Origin: Anagrus nilaparvatae
Lineage: Eukaryota; Arthropoda; Insecta; Hymenoptera; Mymaridae
Length of the DNA stretch: 64,000 nt
Direction of reading: 5' to 3'
Assembly: GCA_022575985.1 (NCBI GenBank)
Contig: JAKSXM010000007.1
Coordinates: 64,820,501-64,884,500 of the forward strand
This document shows, piece after piece, positions 1 to 10,221 of this stretch. The notes under the pieces were generated by a model, which was not told the origin of the DNA, made no database searches, and saw nothing but the letters and a program-made list of their open reading frames with translations. Position 1 is the first letter of the stretch, and every line of letters starts with the position of its first letter. A program made the translations under genes and the position numbers.

Positions 1-281
1 AATAAACTGAATTTTCAATTATTTGTTTTGATTATGAAAATTGTTGTTTACTTTTATTCGAATGATTTTTTCTGTTACAGACGTTCATAAAATTTATTTC
101 TTGTTATTGATTCGTTAATTTTAATTTATAGTGAATTCCAAGAGTTTATTACTCAAAATTAATTAATTTTTTCTGAAAAATTTGTTTTTTATATTTAATA
201 ATGTGTGATTATACATGATATTCATAAAGTTTTTTTAAAATTCATTCAACTTGTTTATCTTAATTTTAAACGTGCAAAAAA
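1..281. promoter_or_regulatory. Upstream region of MAD1
   Basis: AT-rich sequence before the MAD1 start codon. I see no open frame or recognisable element here. It presumably holds the promoter and 5' UTR of the gene beginning at 282. Confidence 0.3.
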
Positions 282-2513
282 ATGGCTGAAATTGATGAAT
301 TTCAAACATTATTATTAGGCAGAAAAAATGTTAATGAAAAAAAGGGCGATTTCAAATCACTACCAGTAGATATTTCAGCTTTAGTTGTTAAAGAAAACAA
401 TAATTGCCCATCTGTAGAATCACCATTATTGCCACATTACAAGATTCCATTAAGTCAAAATTCACTGGATACTTTTTCTGCTCATAATGGAAGCAACAGA
501 TTATTAACTTTTGATTATCAGCGAGAATCTCCAACGTTAGATGAGGTTTCTTTAAAATTTAAAAATTGGGTTTGTAAATTTTTTGTCTAAATTTTTAACA
601 TATAATAATTGTCTTTTTTATATATTTTTTAGATATCAACAGTTAAAAGCAGTATTTCTAAAGAAAATGAAAGTATCAAAACTCTAAAAGAAGAATTTAA
701 AAAATTACAAGATGAAAAAAATTTATTAGAAAATGAAATTGATCAAAAAGATTTGAAAATCATAGAATTAGAAGCTCAAGTCAATGATCTTAAAAAATCT
801 AAGTCAGTCAAAAGAGTTTTATTTCATGCAAAATTTCAAGATAAGAATGCAGTAAACCATGAAAAAATTGTGAGTAATTATTAACGAATTTATATTTTTT
901 GACTTAAAAAGTTTTTTTTTTAGGAAAATAAAAATAATAATGAAGAAAATTCTACTGTAATCAATGAGCATGTTGAAAAATTTGCAAAATTGTTTAATAA
1001 ATTTGAAGAAGAAAAATTAAATTGGGAAAATGAAAAACAGTTAATGAATGAAAGATTAGCTGAATCAGAAAAAATGATTGAAGAATTAAGGAATAGTCAA
1101 GAATCTCAGAAAAATAGTCAGAATAATAATATTGTAATTCAAATAAATGAAAATAATAATCAAATTTTGTCATCAGGGACGATTGAAAATGATCAAAAAG
1201 CAACAAAAATTCAAGAATTAAAATGTCTAATTGATCAATATGTTATGTAAGTATTTCCTAATTAAAATAAAAAAAAATGTTTAAATTAATTCAATTTTTT
1301 AATTAAATAACAGGGAATTAAATTCTGATTATGAAGAAAAATTAAAAATTTTGCAAATTCATGAATTGAATGTTACTGAATTAAAAGAAGAAATTAATGA
1401 ATTAAATAATAAATTAGAAATATGCAATAATAATAAAGAAAATAAATTGAAAATTTTACATTTTAAATTAAATCCAATGTACGAAGCTGAAGTTGAATTA
1501 GAAAAAAAGTATAAAAATTTAGAAACTCAAATTTATAAGCTAAAATCTTTATTAGCAACGTATGAAAATAATAATGGAGGTAAATAAAAATTTTCATGTA
1601 CATATATATTGGAATATGGTTGGGGATGAAAGTCCTTCTGTCAGTACTTATTGGTATTGAGGTACGGAATAGTAGCTCAAAAGCAGAAATTAATTTAGCC
1701 AATTTTTATGTAATGATTATCCAGTTGATTTAATTTTGGTTCCTTATAGAATCTTAAAGCTTTTAGATTTTAAATCGTCTTCAGACTTTGAAAATTTTCG
1801 GGATTTGGATAAATTTTGACCTGACCTGACCCGAAAAAAAGACCAAACTTACGGTTGGGTACCCTATATTTCGGGCTACCTCGCACCCTAGATTATATCA
1901 AACCCAAAAATACAAATTTTTAGTAAAAAAATTTTCTTTGAAACCATTTCTGCCATTATTTTTTCGCTGAAAATAATTGATCAATTAGTTTTTTTAAAAT
2001 TGTGATACTCAAGTTATTTTTTGATCTTGGTCATACCTTCAGCTCACGAAAGATCAGAGAGCTAAAATTTTATTTAAAATTATAAATTTTCACAACTCGA
2101 ATCATATTCCAAAAATTATTAAATTTTTAAATAAAAATGTTTTTTTATTTTCAGAAACATTATCGAAACTGAAAGAAAATCACGATAAAGAAATAGAAAA
2201 ATTAAAAAAAGATCATGAAAATTATTTGCGAAAATATAATTACGTTATTTATTGCTTATTCGGCTGGTCAATTAAAAGAAGCAGCAAATTAAATGATGTT
2301 TATAAACTTTACAGTTGTTATAACAATAAATCACCAAATGATTATTTTAAATTTAAAATTGAGTTAAATCATGATTTAACTTTGTATTACAATAAATTAA
2401 GTGAAAAATTTTCTGATTACGCAGAAAATTATATTTTATTAAAAAAAAATGTTCCACTATTTTTAAATGCTGTGCAATTAGAATTATATAATGAAAATTT
2501 TATTGATTGCTGA
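282..2513 (+). CDS. MAD1: Spindle assembly checkpoint protein MAD1, five exons
   Basis: MAD1 recruits MAD2 to unattached kinetochores so that the spindle checkpoint can delay anaphase. Exons read from GT-AG sites: 282-569, 633-869, 924-1246, 1314-1579, 2155-2513; the joined frame is 490 residues with no internal stop. Residues from about 96 to 390 are K/E/N-rich and heptad-like (coiled coil). The MAD2-interaction motif is visible at residues 329-337 (KILHFKLNP, bases 1450-1476), matching the vertebrate form KVLHLSLNP. The last 95 residues align with the MAD1 C-terminal RWD-like domain: the CLFGW segment matches the vertebrate CY-LTGY segment, and VPLFLNAVQLELY matches IPAFLSSLTLELF. The RLK signature before the domain reads KLK. 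The protein is about 230 residues shorter than human MAD1 (718), the loss being in the coiled coil. Intron 4 (1580-2154) is the longest and holds non-coding sequence that looks like an old repeat. Confidence 0.88.
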
Positions 2514-3497
2514 TTTTTTATAATTATTTTTTCTGTAAATTGTTTAAATATTATAATTTTGATGATTAATTTATTTATAATTTGTAAAAAAAAAATAGGT
2601 AAATTGTTTTTTTGTACCTGCTAAAAGGCAGTTATTTATTTTTATATAATGAATAAAATGTTTTTTAATAAATGTAACCTGAATCTGTGAATCACTTAAT
2701 ATTTTGATTTTTTGTTTTATTTATTTTATTTTTTATTACTTTTTGTACTTGGAAGTGCCGGTAAAACTTCAAGCCATCTGGATAATGTTACAACTGCTAC
2801 ATTACTAAGCCAAATTAAAATTTAGATAAAAAAAATTTATTACACAATAACCAGAATATTTATAATATAAGTTATTATTTTTCGTAGAAATTAGATACCA
2901 ATAAAAGCAATTAAAATAAAAAGTATTTTTTTTAAATTCAAAACAGGAAATAAGATATAAAAGACACTTAAAAAAACTAATGAATTAATACAATTGCAAT
3001 AAACCTTTAACAAAAAAACGAATAAATATTAATTGTAGTGTATTGGGAATTTCCCCTACCACTGTATCTTTTGAGGGGACATTTCTTTTCCCCTCTTTTA
3101 AAAGAGGGTCGCATTTCAAAACATCCAATGAAATTAAAGTTTTTCACAATTATAGGAGAGGAACAGGGAAGGAGAGATGGTAAGATGTCCAGAGGGATGG
3201 AAAAGAAAATCTGGCAGTGCTGGCAGTGTCAGATAACTTTTTCTCTGCTCTTAAAACGTTAAAAAATTTAATTGATTATAAAAAAACAAAGTGTTATTTA
3301 ATGTTAGACGAATAAAACAACGTCTTCATTGAAAAATCACCCAATAACTGAAGTTGCATCATAATTGCAATTGCAAAGTTATATTAGTAGCTTAAATTAA
3401 AACTCGCGCTCTTTTGGGATTTCGATGCACCGGATCTCACACCGATTTGCCCTCTCGAGGATTTTCGTGTATGTATAGGTGTGATTTGGTAGGTAAG
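2514..3497. other. MAD1 3' UTR and intergenic region
   Basis: Two AATAAA signals follow the MAD1 stop (2652-2657 and 2667-2672), so transcription probably ends near 2690. A perfect 18-bp palindrome (CCCTCTTTTAAAAGAGGG) lies at 3091-3108 in a slightly GC-richer patch. A 74-codon open frame at 3038-3262 begins at GTG and resembles nothing I know. The rest is AT-rich with no gene visible. Confidence 0.45.
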
Positions 3498-3506
3498 TTT
3501 CCCGCC
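3498..3506 (+). promoter_or_regulatory. Possible E2F site upstream of UHRF1
   Basis: TTTCCCGCC fits the E2F consensus TTTSSCGC and lies about 190 bp upstream of the UHRF1 start codon. UHRF1 is an S-phase gene and E2F control is known in mammals. The match is short, so chance is possible even though GC-rich words are rare in this DNA. A GTAAGT at 3493-3498 overlaps it and could instead be the donor of a 5' UTR exon. Confidence 0.35.
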
Positions 3507-3696
3507 AAATTTATTGCAACAGTTGTGAATCAACAATATGGATTGTATTTTGTGATTATATACTCCAGTTTTGCGTAAACAAATTAATTAAATAACTGTG
3601 TATATTAAAAAAAATAAGTTTATTAATTCTTAACAATATCTGTATTTAGTTGTGATTTATTATTTTTGTTACCTGTAGAAAATAAAAACAAAAAAA

Positions 3697-5973
3697 ATGT
3701 ATATCCAAGTTGTAACTGTGGATGGTAAACAAAAAACAGTTCTTAATGTTTCAAAATTGACGAAAATCAAAGAGCTAAAAGAAGAAATTGAAGAAGAATT
3801 TTCCATAGAAAAAAGTAAACAAGCTTTATTTTTCAGTGGTAAACATTTAGAAGATGATGGTACATTATATGATTACAGTGTCAATTTAAATAATGTTATT
3901 CAAGTAAGTAATTCTATCTTTGTACACCTCATTCAGGTAAATAAAAATTTCTCTAGAAATAAAATATATTTTCAGGTAATGATAAAGTCTGTTAAACCAA
4001 AGTCACCAAAAAAAGAAAATAAAAAAATTAATCAAAATTCAAAGGAAAATACAGCAGATAATGATAATGATGAGATTCCAGTTGAAAGTCTTTATTATAA
4101 AGTGGGTGATGCTGTTGATTGCTCAGATATTACCATGGGAACATGGTTTGAGGCAATGATTATTAAAATATATCAAAAATCGGATAAAAAATTATATAGA
4201 GTTCAATGGGACCTGCCAGATTGCAAAGATGAATTTTTTGAAGTTGAAGAAGAAAGAATTCGTCCAAGAGCATGGAAAGTTTTAAAGTTTGATGATTTAA
4301 AACCTGGTTTAAAAGTTATGTTAAATTATAATTTAGAAGAACCAAAAGAAGTAGGCAATTGGTATGATTTCACAATATCAGAAATTATAAGTTCTCGAAC
4401 TTCAAAACAGTTAGTAGGAACTTTGCATATAGGTGATGATAGTTCAAGATCTGTAGAAAACTGTACGGTTCCAATAAATTCAGATATCTTTGCCATTGAG
4501 GAAGCTGTGTTACTTGAAAACCGAGATGATAATCTTATAGCCAAAAGAATACCATCCAAGAAAAGAATTACACCAGTCAAGTGTTCTCATTGTAAAGATA
4601 ATCCAAAGAAATTATGTAGAGAATGCAGTTGTAGGAAATGCGGTCACAAAAGTGATCCCCATTTACAATTACTTTGCGATGAATGTAATGATGCTTTTCA
4701 TCTTAAGTGTTTAAATCCTCCTCTAAAAGAGTTACCTTCTGATGACTATTGGTATTGCCCTGATTGTAAAAGAGATGATAGTGAAATAATAAAAGTTGGT
4801 GAAAAAGCAAAACCTAAAAAAAACCAAAGTAAAGTTGTTGGGACTAATAAAGACTGGGGCAAAGGATTTGCCTGTGTTGGCAGGACAAAAACTTGTACTA
4901 TTGTAGACTCTAATCATAAAGGGCCTATTCCTGGTATAGATGTTGGAACTAGTTGGAAGTTTAGAATTCAAGTTTCAGAAGCTGGAGTTCATAGGCCTCC
5001 TGTATCAGGTATTCATGGACGAGAATGTGAATGTGCTTATTCTATAGCATTATCCGGTGGTTATGAAGATGATGTGGATAACGGAGAAGAATTTTTATAT
5101 ACTGGAGCTGGAGGTAGAGATTTGTCAGGAAATAAGAGGACTGCAAAACAAGGATTTGATCAAACATTAACTGCAACTAACAAAGCTCTTGCTCTTAATT
5201 GTAATGCACCATTTAATGATATTAAAGGAGCTGAAGCAAAAGATTGGAGAAAAGGCTCACCAATTAGAGTAGTGAGAAACTTTAAACTCCGTAAACATAG
5301 CAAATATGCTCCAGAAGATGGTAACAGATACGATGGAATTTATAAAGTTGTTAAATACTGGCCTGAAAAGGGTCAAGGAGGTTTTATAGTTTGGCGCTAT
5401 CTTATGAGAAGAGATGATCCTGCTCCAGCACCTTGGACTGAAGAAGGAAAAAAAAGGATCGCCAAACTCGGACTTGAAATGATTTATCCAGATGGATATC
5501 ATGAAGCTCAAGAAAAAAAGATAAAAACAGAAAGAAAGTCATTGACTGGGCAAAAAAGAAAATCAGTTGACGAAGCAGTAAACAAAAATAACAACACAAA
5601 GCATGTAAATAAGAAAATAAAAACTGCTTATACATTAAGTGACGAAGTAGAAAATCTGATAAATTTAGATGAAGAAAATGATAAAACATGGATTTTATGC
5701 AACAAAAGCTTATCCGAAGGTAAACAAGCTTACTTAGAAAAAGTAACAACAGAATTTACGTGTGTAATTTGCCAAGATCTAGTATTAAAACCAGTTACAA
5801 CGCCTTGTTTACATAATATTTGTTTAAGCTGTTTAAAAAGAAGTTTTGCACTAGAAGCGTACGAATGTCCAATGTGTCGCACAAAATTAGGAAGTAATTT
5901 TGAGATGAATATTAACGAAAAATTATCTAAAATTTTAGTTACTTTATTTCCTGGTTATGATAAAAGAAGATAA
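3697..5973 (+). CDS. UHRF1: UHRF1, E3 ubiquitin ligase for maintenance DNA methylation
   Basis: UHRF1 binds hemimethylated CpG and histone H3 and recruits DNMT1 after replication. All five domains are present in order (residues numbered for the spliced form): ubiquitin-like 1-70; tandem Tudor about 110-244; PHD about 272-333 with its cysteine/histidine ligands; SRA about 357-563; C3HC4 RING about 665-702 (CVICQD to CPMCR). The SRA keeps the SGNKRTA finger loop and the GGYEDDV segment that surround the flipped base, and reads almost colinearly with human UHRF1. The whole locus is one open frame of 758 codons, but 3904-3975 looks like a 72-nt intron (GTAAGT to TTTTCAG): removing it joins VIQ to VMIKS, as expected after the UBL, and gives 734 residues. 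The intron has no stop and is a multiple of three, so retention would still give a protein. Its presence implies CpG methylation in this species. Confidence 0.96.
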   Translation: MYIQVVTVDGKQKTVLNVSKLTKIKELKEEIEEEFSIEKSKQALFFSGKHLEDDGTLYDYSVNLNNVIQVSNSIFVHLIQVNKNFSRNKIYFQVMIKSVKPKSPKKENKKINQNSKENTADNDNDEIPVESLYYKVGDAVDCSDITMGTWFEAMIIKIYQKSDKKLYRVQWDLPDCKDEFFEVEEERIRPRAWKVLKFDDLKPGLKVMLNYNLEEPKEVGNWYDFTISEIISSRTSKQLVGTLHIGDDSSRSVENCTVPINSDIFAIEEAVLLENRDDNLIAKRIPSKKRITPVKCSHCKDNPKKLCRECSCRKCGHKSDPHLQLLCDECNDAFHLKCLNPPLKELPSDDYWYCPDCKRDDSEIIKVGEKAKPKKNQSKVVGTNKDWGKGFACVGRTKTCTIVDSNHKGPIPGIDVGTSWKFRIQVSEAGVHRPPVSGIHGRECECAYSIALSGGYEDDVDNGEEFLYTGAGGRDLSGNKRTAKQGFDQTLTATNKALALNCNAPFNDIKGAEAKDWRKGSPIRVVRNFKLRKHSKYAPEDGNRYDGIYKVVKYWPEKGQGGFIVWRYLMRRDDPAPAPWTEEGKKRIAKLGLEMIYPDGYHEAQEKKIKTERKSLTGQKRKSVDEAVNKNNNTKHVNKKIKTAYTLSDEVENLINLDEENDKTWILCNKSLSEGKQAYLEKVTTEFTCVICQDLVLKPVTTPCLHNICLSCLKRSFALEAYECPMCRTKLGSNFEMNINEKLSKILVTLFPGYDKRR

Positions 5974-5982
5974 AACTTAATC

Positions 5983-6140
5983 TTTCTGGTCAGTGGCCAG
6001 AAAGCACATATTTCCCGGTCACTATGTGGCCGAAAAAGATGTTGCTTCTCGCCACTGACGCCAAAAAATTTTATACGGCTATTGTCCATAAATCAAGAAT
6101 GACCCAAATCGTAATTTAAATGCAATTTAGGCTATTCTTT
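5983..6140. repeat. Copy of a dispersed hairpin repeat family
   Basis: Just after UHRF1. The part at 6096-6138 is an imperfect palindrome (AGAATGACCCAAATCG ... ATTTAGGCTATTCT) sharing its ends with the hairpins at 15303-15382, 17967-18037 and 37012-37080. The flank TTGTCCATAA...AAGAATG is also shared with the 37 kb copy. This copy lacks the GC-rich loop seen in two of the others and looks old. Confidence 0.55.
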
Positions 6141-7324
6141 ATTTTTCTGGATACAAGCCGTAAGTATATACTATTTTTTGCATGAATATTCAGACTTTTT
6201 TATTTTTTCTTAGAAATGAATTCAGTATTAATAAAAAATACTTGTTTAATAGCCAATTCAAAATTTAGTTTTTAAATTATTTATAAATTTTGTAAATTCA
6301 ATGATTAAATTAGTCTATAATATGTTATAACATTTCTCATGTGTTCAAATACAGTAATTTTAATTTTTTTTGTAACTCATAAAACAAAAATATAAAATTT
6401 GCATTATGAATATTGAAAAAACTGTTTTAATATTAAAAAAATTAGGATCTTAATTATGTAACTTTCTATTTATATTTTTAAATTTAATCAAATTATTTTT
6501 ACTTATATAATATTTATTGCTTATTTTTAGTTTTATGTTAAACATATTAATGTTTTTGGTTAATAAGAATAAAATAAAACAATTATGTAAGATGCATAAT
6601 AAATGATTTGAAAAATAGTTTTATTTTAATATTTAATATTAAATTCATAAATACTTAAAAAAAGGATTTTGAAACATAGTACTTTTTTTAAGGTAAAAAT
6701 AAATGATTTTGGATATACTATTCAATATGGACTTTATTCAAATAAAACTTAAAAAAATTATTCATATCTAAAAAAAGCTTATAGCATTATTTTTTTTTAA
6801 TTCTTACAATTAATTAAGCATACTTGTTATCTTTTAAATTTATTGCATATATACATAAATTATGTTTTTTTAAGTGAAGTATTACTTTAATTTTTTTTTT
6901 TTTTTTTTTTTGTAACAATTAATAAATAAATTAATCTTTTGTTTTATTATAATACTAAGAATGGACCAGCCATATCAATGCTGTATAATTTTAAAGTTTT
7001 TCTTATAATAATATAAAAACAAATTTTTATAAGAATATAAGCATCAATTTCTGAAATAATACAATAAAATTTTATAGAAAATCCTAATTTTGAATATTTT
7101 CAAAATATAAGTACAAAGCTTAATTAATTGATAATTTATGATATGGCAAGAATATGATATAATATCTTAAAATTAACATCAAAATTGTACTGAAATTTTA
7201 AGTAAATTTTTATAAACCTTTATTTACAAAATTATTTAATAAATTTTCTTATGCATTAAACTAAAAATTAGGAAATTAGAAAATTTATTTAACACCATAT
7301 AAGCACCATGAATAATTTCAACAT
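6141..7324. other. AT-rich intergenic stretch between convergent genes
   Basis: It includes a T-run at 6891-6911 and many short A/T runs. No gene is visible. It must contain the 3' ends of both UHRF1 (+) and CFAP410 (-). Confidence 0.5.
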
Positions 7325-7675
7325 TTAAAAATTGTAAGTCCATGTACCTTTGGCAGATTGTATATATCGACAATGAGTTGTAGAATTTTTTATTTCCGGA
7401 CTCTTAGAATTTTTATAATAATCTTCGGTTAAGACCCTGTAAGTTTTATTTATAAGAGAGCTTTCTTTACCTAAACTATCACTAATTTCTTCACTAGTGG
7501 ATGCACTAGCAATCACTGAATTATTTTTTAAACTCAACATTTTATTAAGAGAGCTATCGATTCTTTCAATTTTAGCATCGTAACTGCACGATATAGTTGA
7601 ATCTAATGAATCCGAGTATTCTGGACTTGGAGCGGATGTTTTTTTTATTTCAGAAAAAATATTGACCAACCCTTG
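7325..7675 (-). CDS. Possible alternative last exon of CFAP410
   Basis: A 116-codon open frame ending in TAA, downstream of the CFAP410 stop on the same strand. It starts at a plausible acceptor (CTTCTGCAAG then CAA GGG TTG) and would be entered in phase 0. CFAP410 exons 4 to 9 all end in phase 0, so splicing from exon 8 or 9 would stay in frame. The translation is mixed and serine-rich (for example SAPSPEYSDSLDSTISCSY) and lacks the K/N/I/F/Y bias of random AT-rich frames. I recognise no family. Alternatives are a separate small gene or chance. Confidence 0.33.
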   Translation of the reverse strand, partial: QGLVNIFSEIKKTSAPSPEYSDSLDSTISCSYDAKIERIDSSLNKMLSLKNNSVIASASTSEEISDSLGKESSLINKTYRVLTEDYYKNSKSPEIKNSTTHCRYIQSAKGTWTYNF

Positions 7676-7702
7676 CTTGCAGAAGGGATGGCATCAGAAA
7701 CA

Positions 7703-10221
7703 TCATTCTTCTAATTCATCTATGCGACTCCTAACTGCCATTTCTACAACTTCCAAACTTGGATAATCCAACTCTTTTACTAGACACAAAACAGCTGACA
7801 GAATGTTTGAGTTCTAAGAAAAATATTTTTAATTAAATATGCAACAAATCTAGAATATTAGATATAATTCTTCATTTACCCGAGTTATCGGTCGCCTCTG
7901 ATAATGTCGGCCTCTGTCTGCCCTTTTAATCCAGCCAGGAGACTGGGTTGGGTCATCCTAAATATGATTTAATTTTAAGTATGTATTTAAAAATTACTTT
8001 AATGCATTAAAAATTACCCTTTCTACATTTTGAAAAATTCGTTGCCTGGATTGAGCTGAAACAGATCTATGAGATTCATCGTACTCAGATCGCCTTTCTT
8101 CATATTCTGTTGTAGGATATGGAACTCTTGGAGAACTAGCTGCATAACTACGTTGATTAATGTCTTCATAATCACCATTGTGTCTTAGTGGAGTATTTCG
8201 CTCATTATACTCCTAAAAGTTAAGTAATTTATTATTTCCTATATAAGGATTCATTACATATACAATAAATTAAAGATTGTATCAGCCAGCAGCATGGTAA
8301 GTGTCAAAAGAATGCCAATTGCATCAAAGAATAAAATAAATTAGCAGTTTTAGATAACATTTTGTTATTCTTGGAAGCAGTTGACAAGGCATGATAAATT
8401 TATAATATTAAATACCTGTTGAGTTTCAATAATATTAGAAGTATTTGGATCTTCTTTGTAACTGTTGTTACGTAAATTATTGTCAGTTTGTTTAGTTTGG
8501 CCATTTTGCTAGTTGCATAAGAAATATATAAGTTAGAGATTTTAATTTTTTAAGCGAATGCAGATTGTGTCATTTTCTTTAGTTTTGTGCAATTATTTTA
8601 TTAAATGTACATATATTTAAAATTTGAATAAAATTATTGTTAATTAAAAGAAAATAATTATATTAGAAATATACCTCATAATTATATCTATTATTCGGAG
8701 GGTATTGTTGGACGGGCTGTGTATTATAATTTGCATTTCTCTTGTCTGTTTCTTGATAATCATCATTAACAGCTTCATCACAACTTCTCTAAAATTAAAA
8801 AAAAAAATTTTTTAATGCAAAGAAAGTTTTAATAAAATTATTATACTAACTTGATCATCAGAGGAACTATAATTTTCTCCTTGATTTACTTCATGATCCT
8901 CACTGTATTGTATCTGAAATTTAAAATTTTAATAATTAATTTTAAAAAAAATTTAATTTTAATGATTTTCAAGAGATTTATTACTTCAGGACTTTCCGGT
9001 GCAGACTGAGGAGAACATTCAGATTCTTGATTCAAACTTGATAAAGGGTGTACTAACGCCCTTCCTTTTAATACTGCGGTTCTCAACTCTTCTTGAGTAA
9101 CAACCTTGTCATCTAATTTTTCTAATTTCGGAAGTGCTTTTAATACAGCTAACCGATATCTATTAAATTAAAATAAACTTCAACTAGTGAATTTATTTAT
9201 AATCAAAACTTGAATTGTATTAAAATTTCTTACCCTTCTATGTCTGCACATGGATTTTCTCCGAGCCATAAATTTCTTAAATTTGGTAAACCTTGTAAAT
9301 AACATACTTCGTTAATATCTTGAATATTATTTTTACGAACAAATAAATCTTTAAGATCGATACAGTTTTGAAAATCAGCAAGTGTTTTAATGTTGTTAAC
9401 ACTGAAATAAAATAGTATTACGTAATGAAATTTATTAAGAATCTAAATATTGTAAACAATGTACAGTTCACTTTAAATAAGCATATCTTTCTATTTAGAT
9501 AGGACATTAAATAGATGTGTAGGAAGAACAAGTTTTAATATGTGTGGGTTGTAAATGGCCATGAGAATAACACATATATGACTATAAAGTTAATAAACCA
9601 GTTAAAAATTTATATTTATTATTGAGAAAATATTTTTTTAAATTAAAGGTGAAAGTATAAATTTTATGTTCATAAAGATTTTTAATGTTACAAAATAAAT
9701 TGTTAATATTTTGTATTATCAATTATTTATTTAAACAATGAATGTTCAATACAATACTATAACATAATCAGTATTATTGAACTTGAAAAATAAGGCCTTG
9801 AATTTTATATGGATTAAATGAGTCGTACACAAACAAATAAGGCTTAATAATTTAATGGGGAATTGTCAGACATAAAAAAATTTTTTGCCTTTTGTTTATA
9901 GCAAACCAGATAAGTAAAATTCTGGACTTCAAAAAATAAAATTAATGATAAAAAGAAAAACCATATAATTATTTTTATAAGTTACCTAAGTGACAAAACT
10001 TCAACTTTTCTCATTTTACGAAGAATGCTCACATCAGTCAGTTCGGTTCCCCTATGTGAATAATAAAAATATGTAATTATATTTGCTAAAGAGAAATAAA
10101 AGCATGAAAATAATGATATAAAATTGATAAGATTAACTTACCAACAATTAAGTTTCTTAACAGATAAACAGTCTGATACTCGCGTTCGAGCAGCTACCAT
10201 CTCTTCGGTTAATCGTACCAT
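7703..10221 (-). CDS. CFAP410: CFAP410 (C21orf2/LRRC76), leucine-rich cilium protein, ten exons
   Basis: In vertebrates CFAP410 acts at the cilium base and in DNA repair with NEK1. Exons on the minus strand: 10142-10221, 9986-10051, 9234-9401, 8985-9159, 8851-8913, 8675-8788, 8416-8508, 8018-8212, 7880-7957, 7703-7813; 380 residues. The start at 10221 gives the N-terminus conserved with human (VKKLNCWGTELTD against VRKLNCWGSRLTD). Leucine-rich repeats fill residues 20-105, followed by the capping motif LPNLRNLWLGENPC and LPKLEKLDDKVVTQEEL. The middle (about 165-340) is charged, N/Q/S-rich and probably disordered. The last 35 residues (NSNILSAVLCLVKELD...) match the conserved C-terminal helical domain of C21orf2. 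It is longer than the 256-residue human protein because of the linker. It faces UHRF1 tail to tail. Confidence 0.92.

Noticed and set aside
3038..3262. 74-codon open frame upstream of UHRF1
   Set aside because: Starts at GTG, has no splice context or known family, and overlaps a palindromic GC-rich patch; probably chance or repeat.
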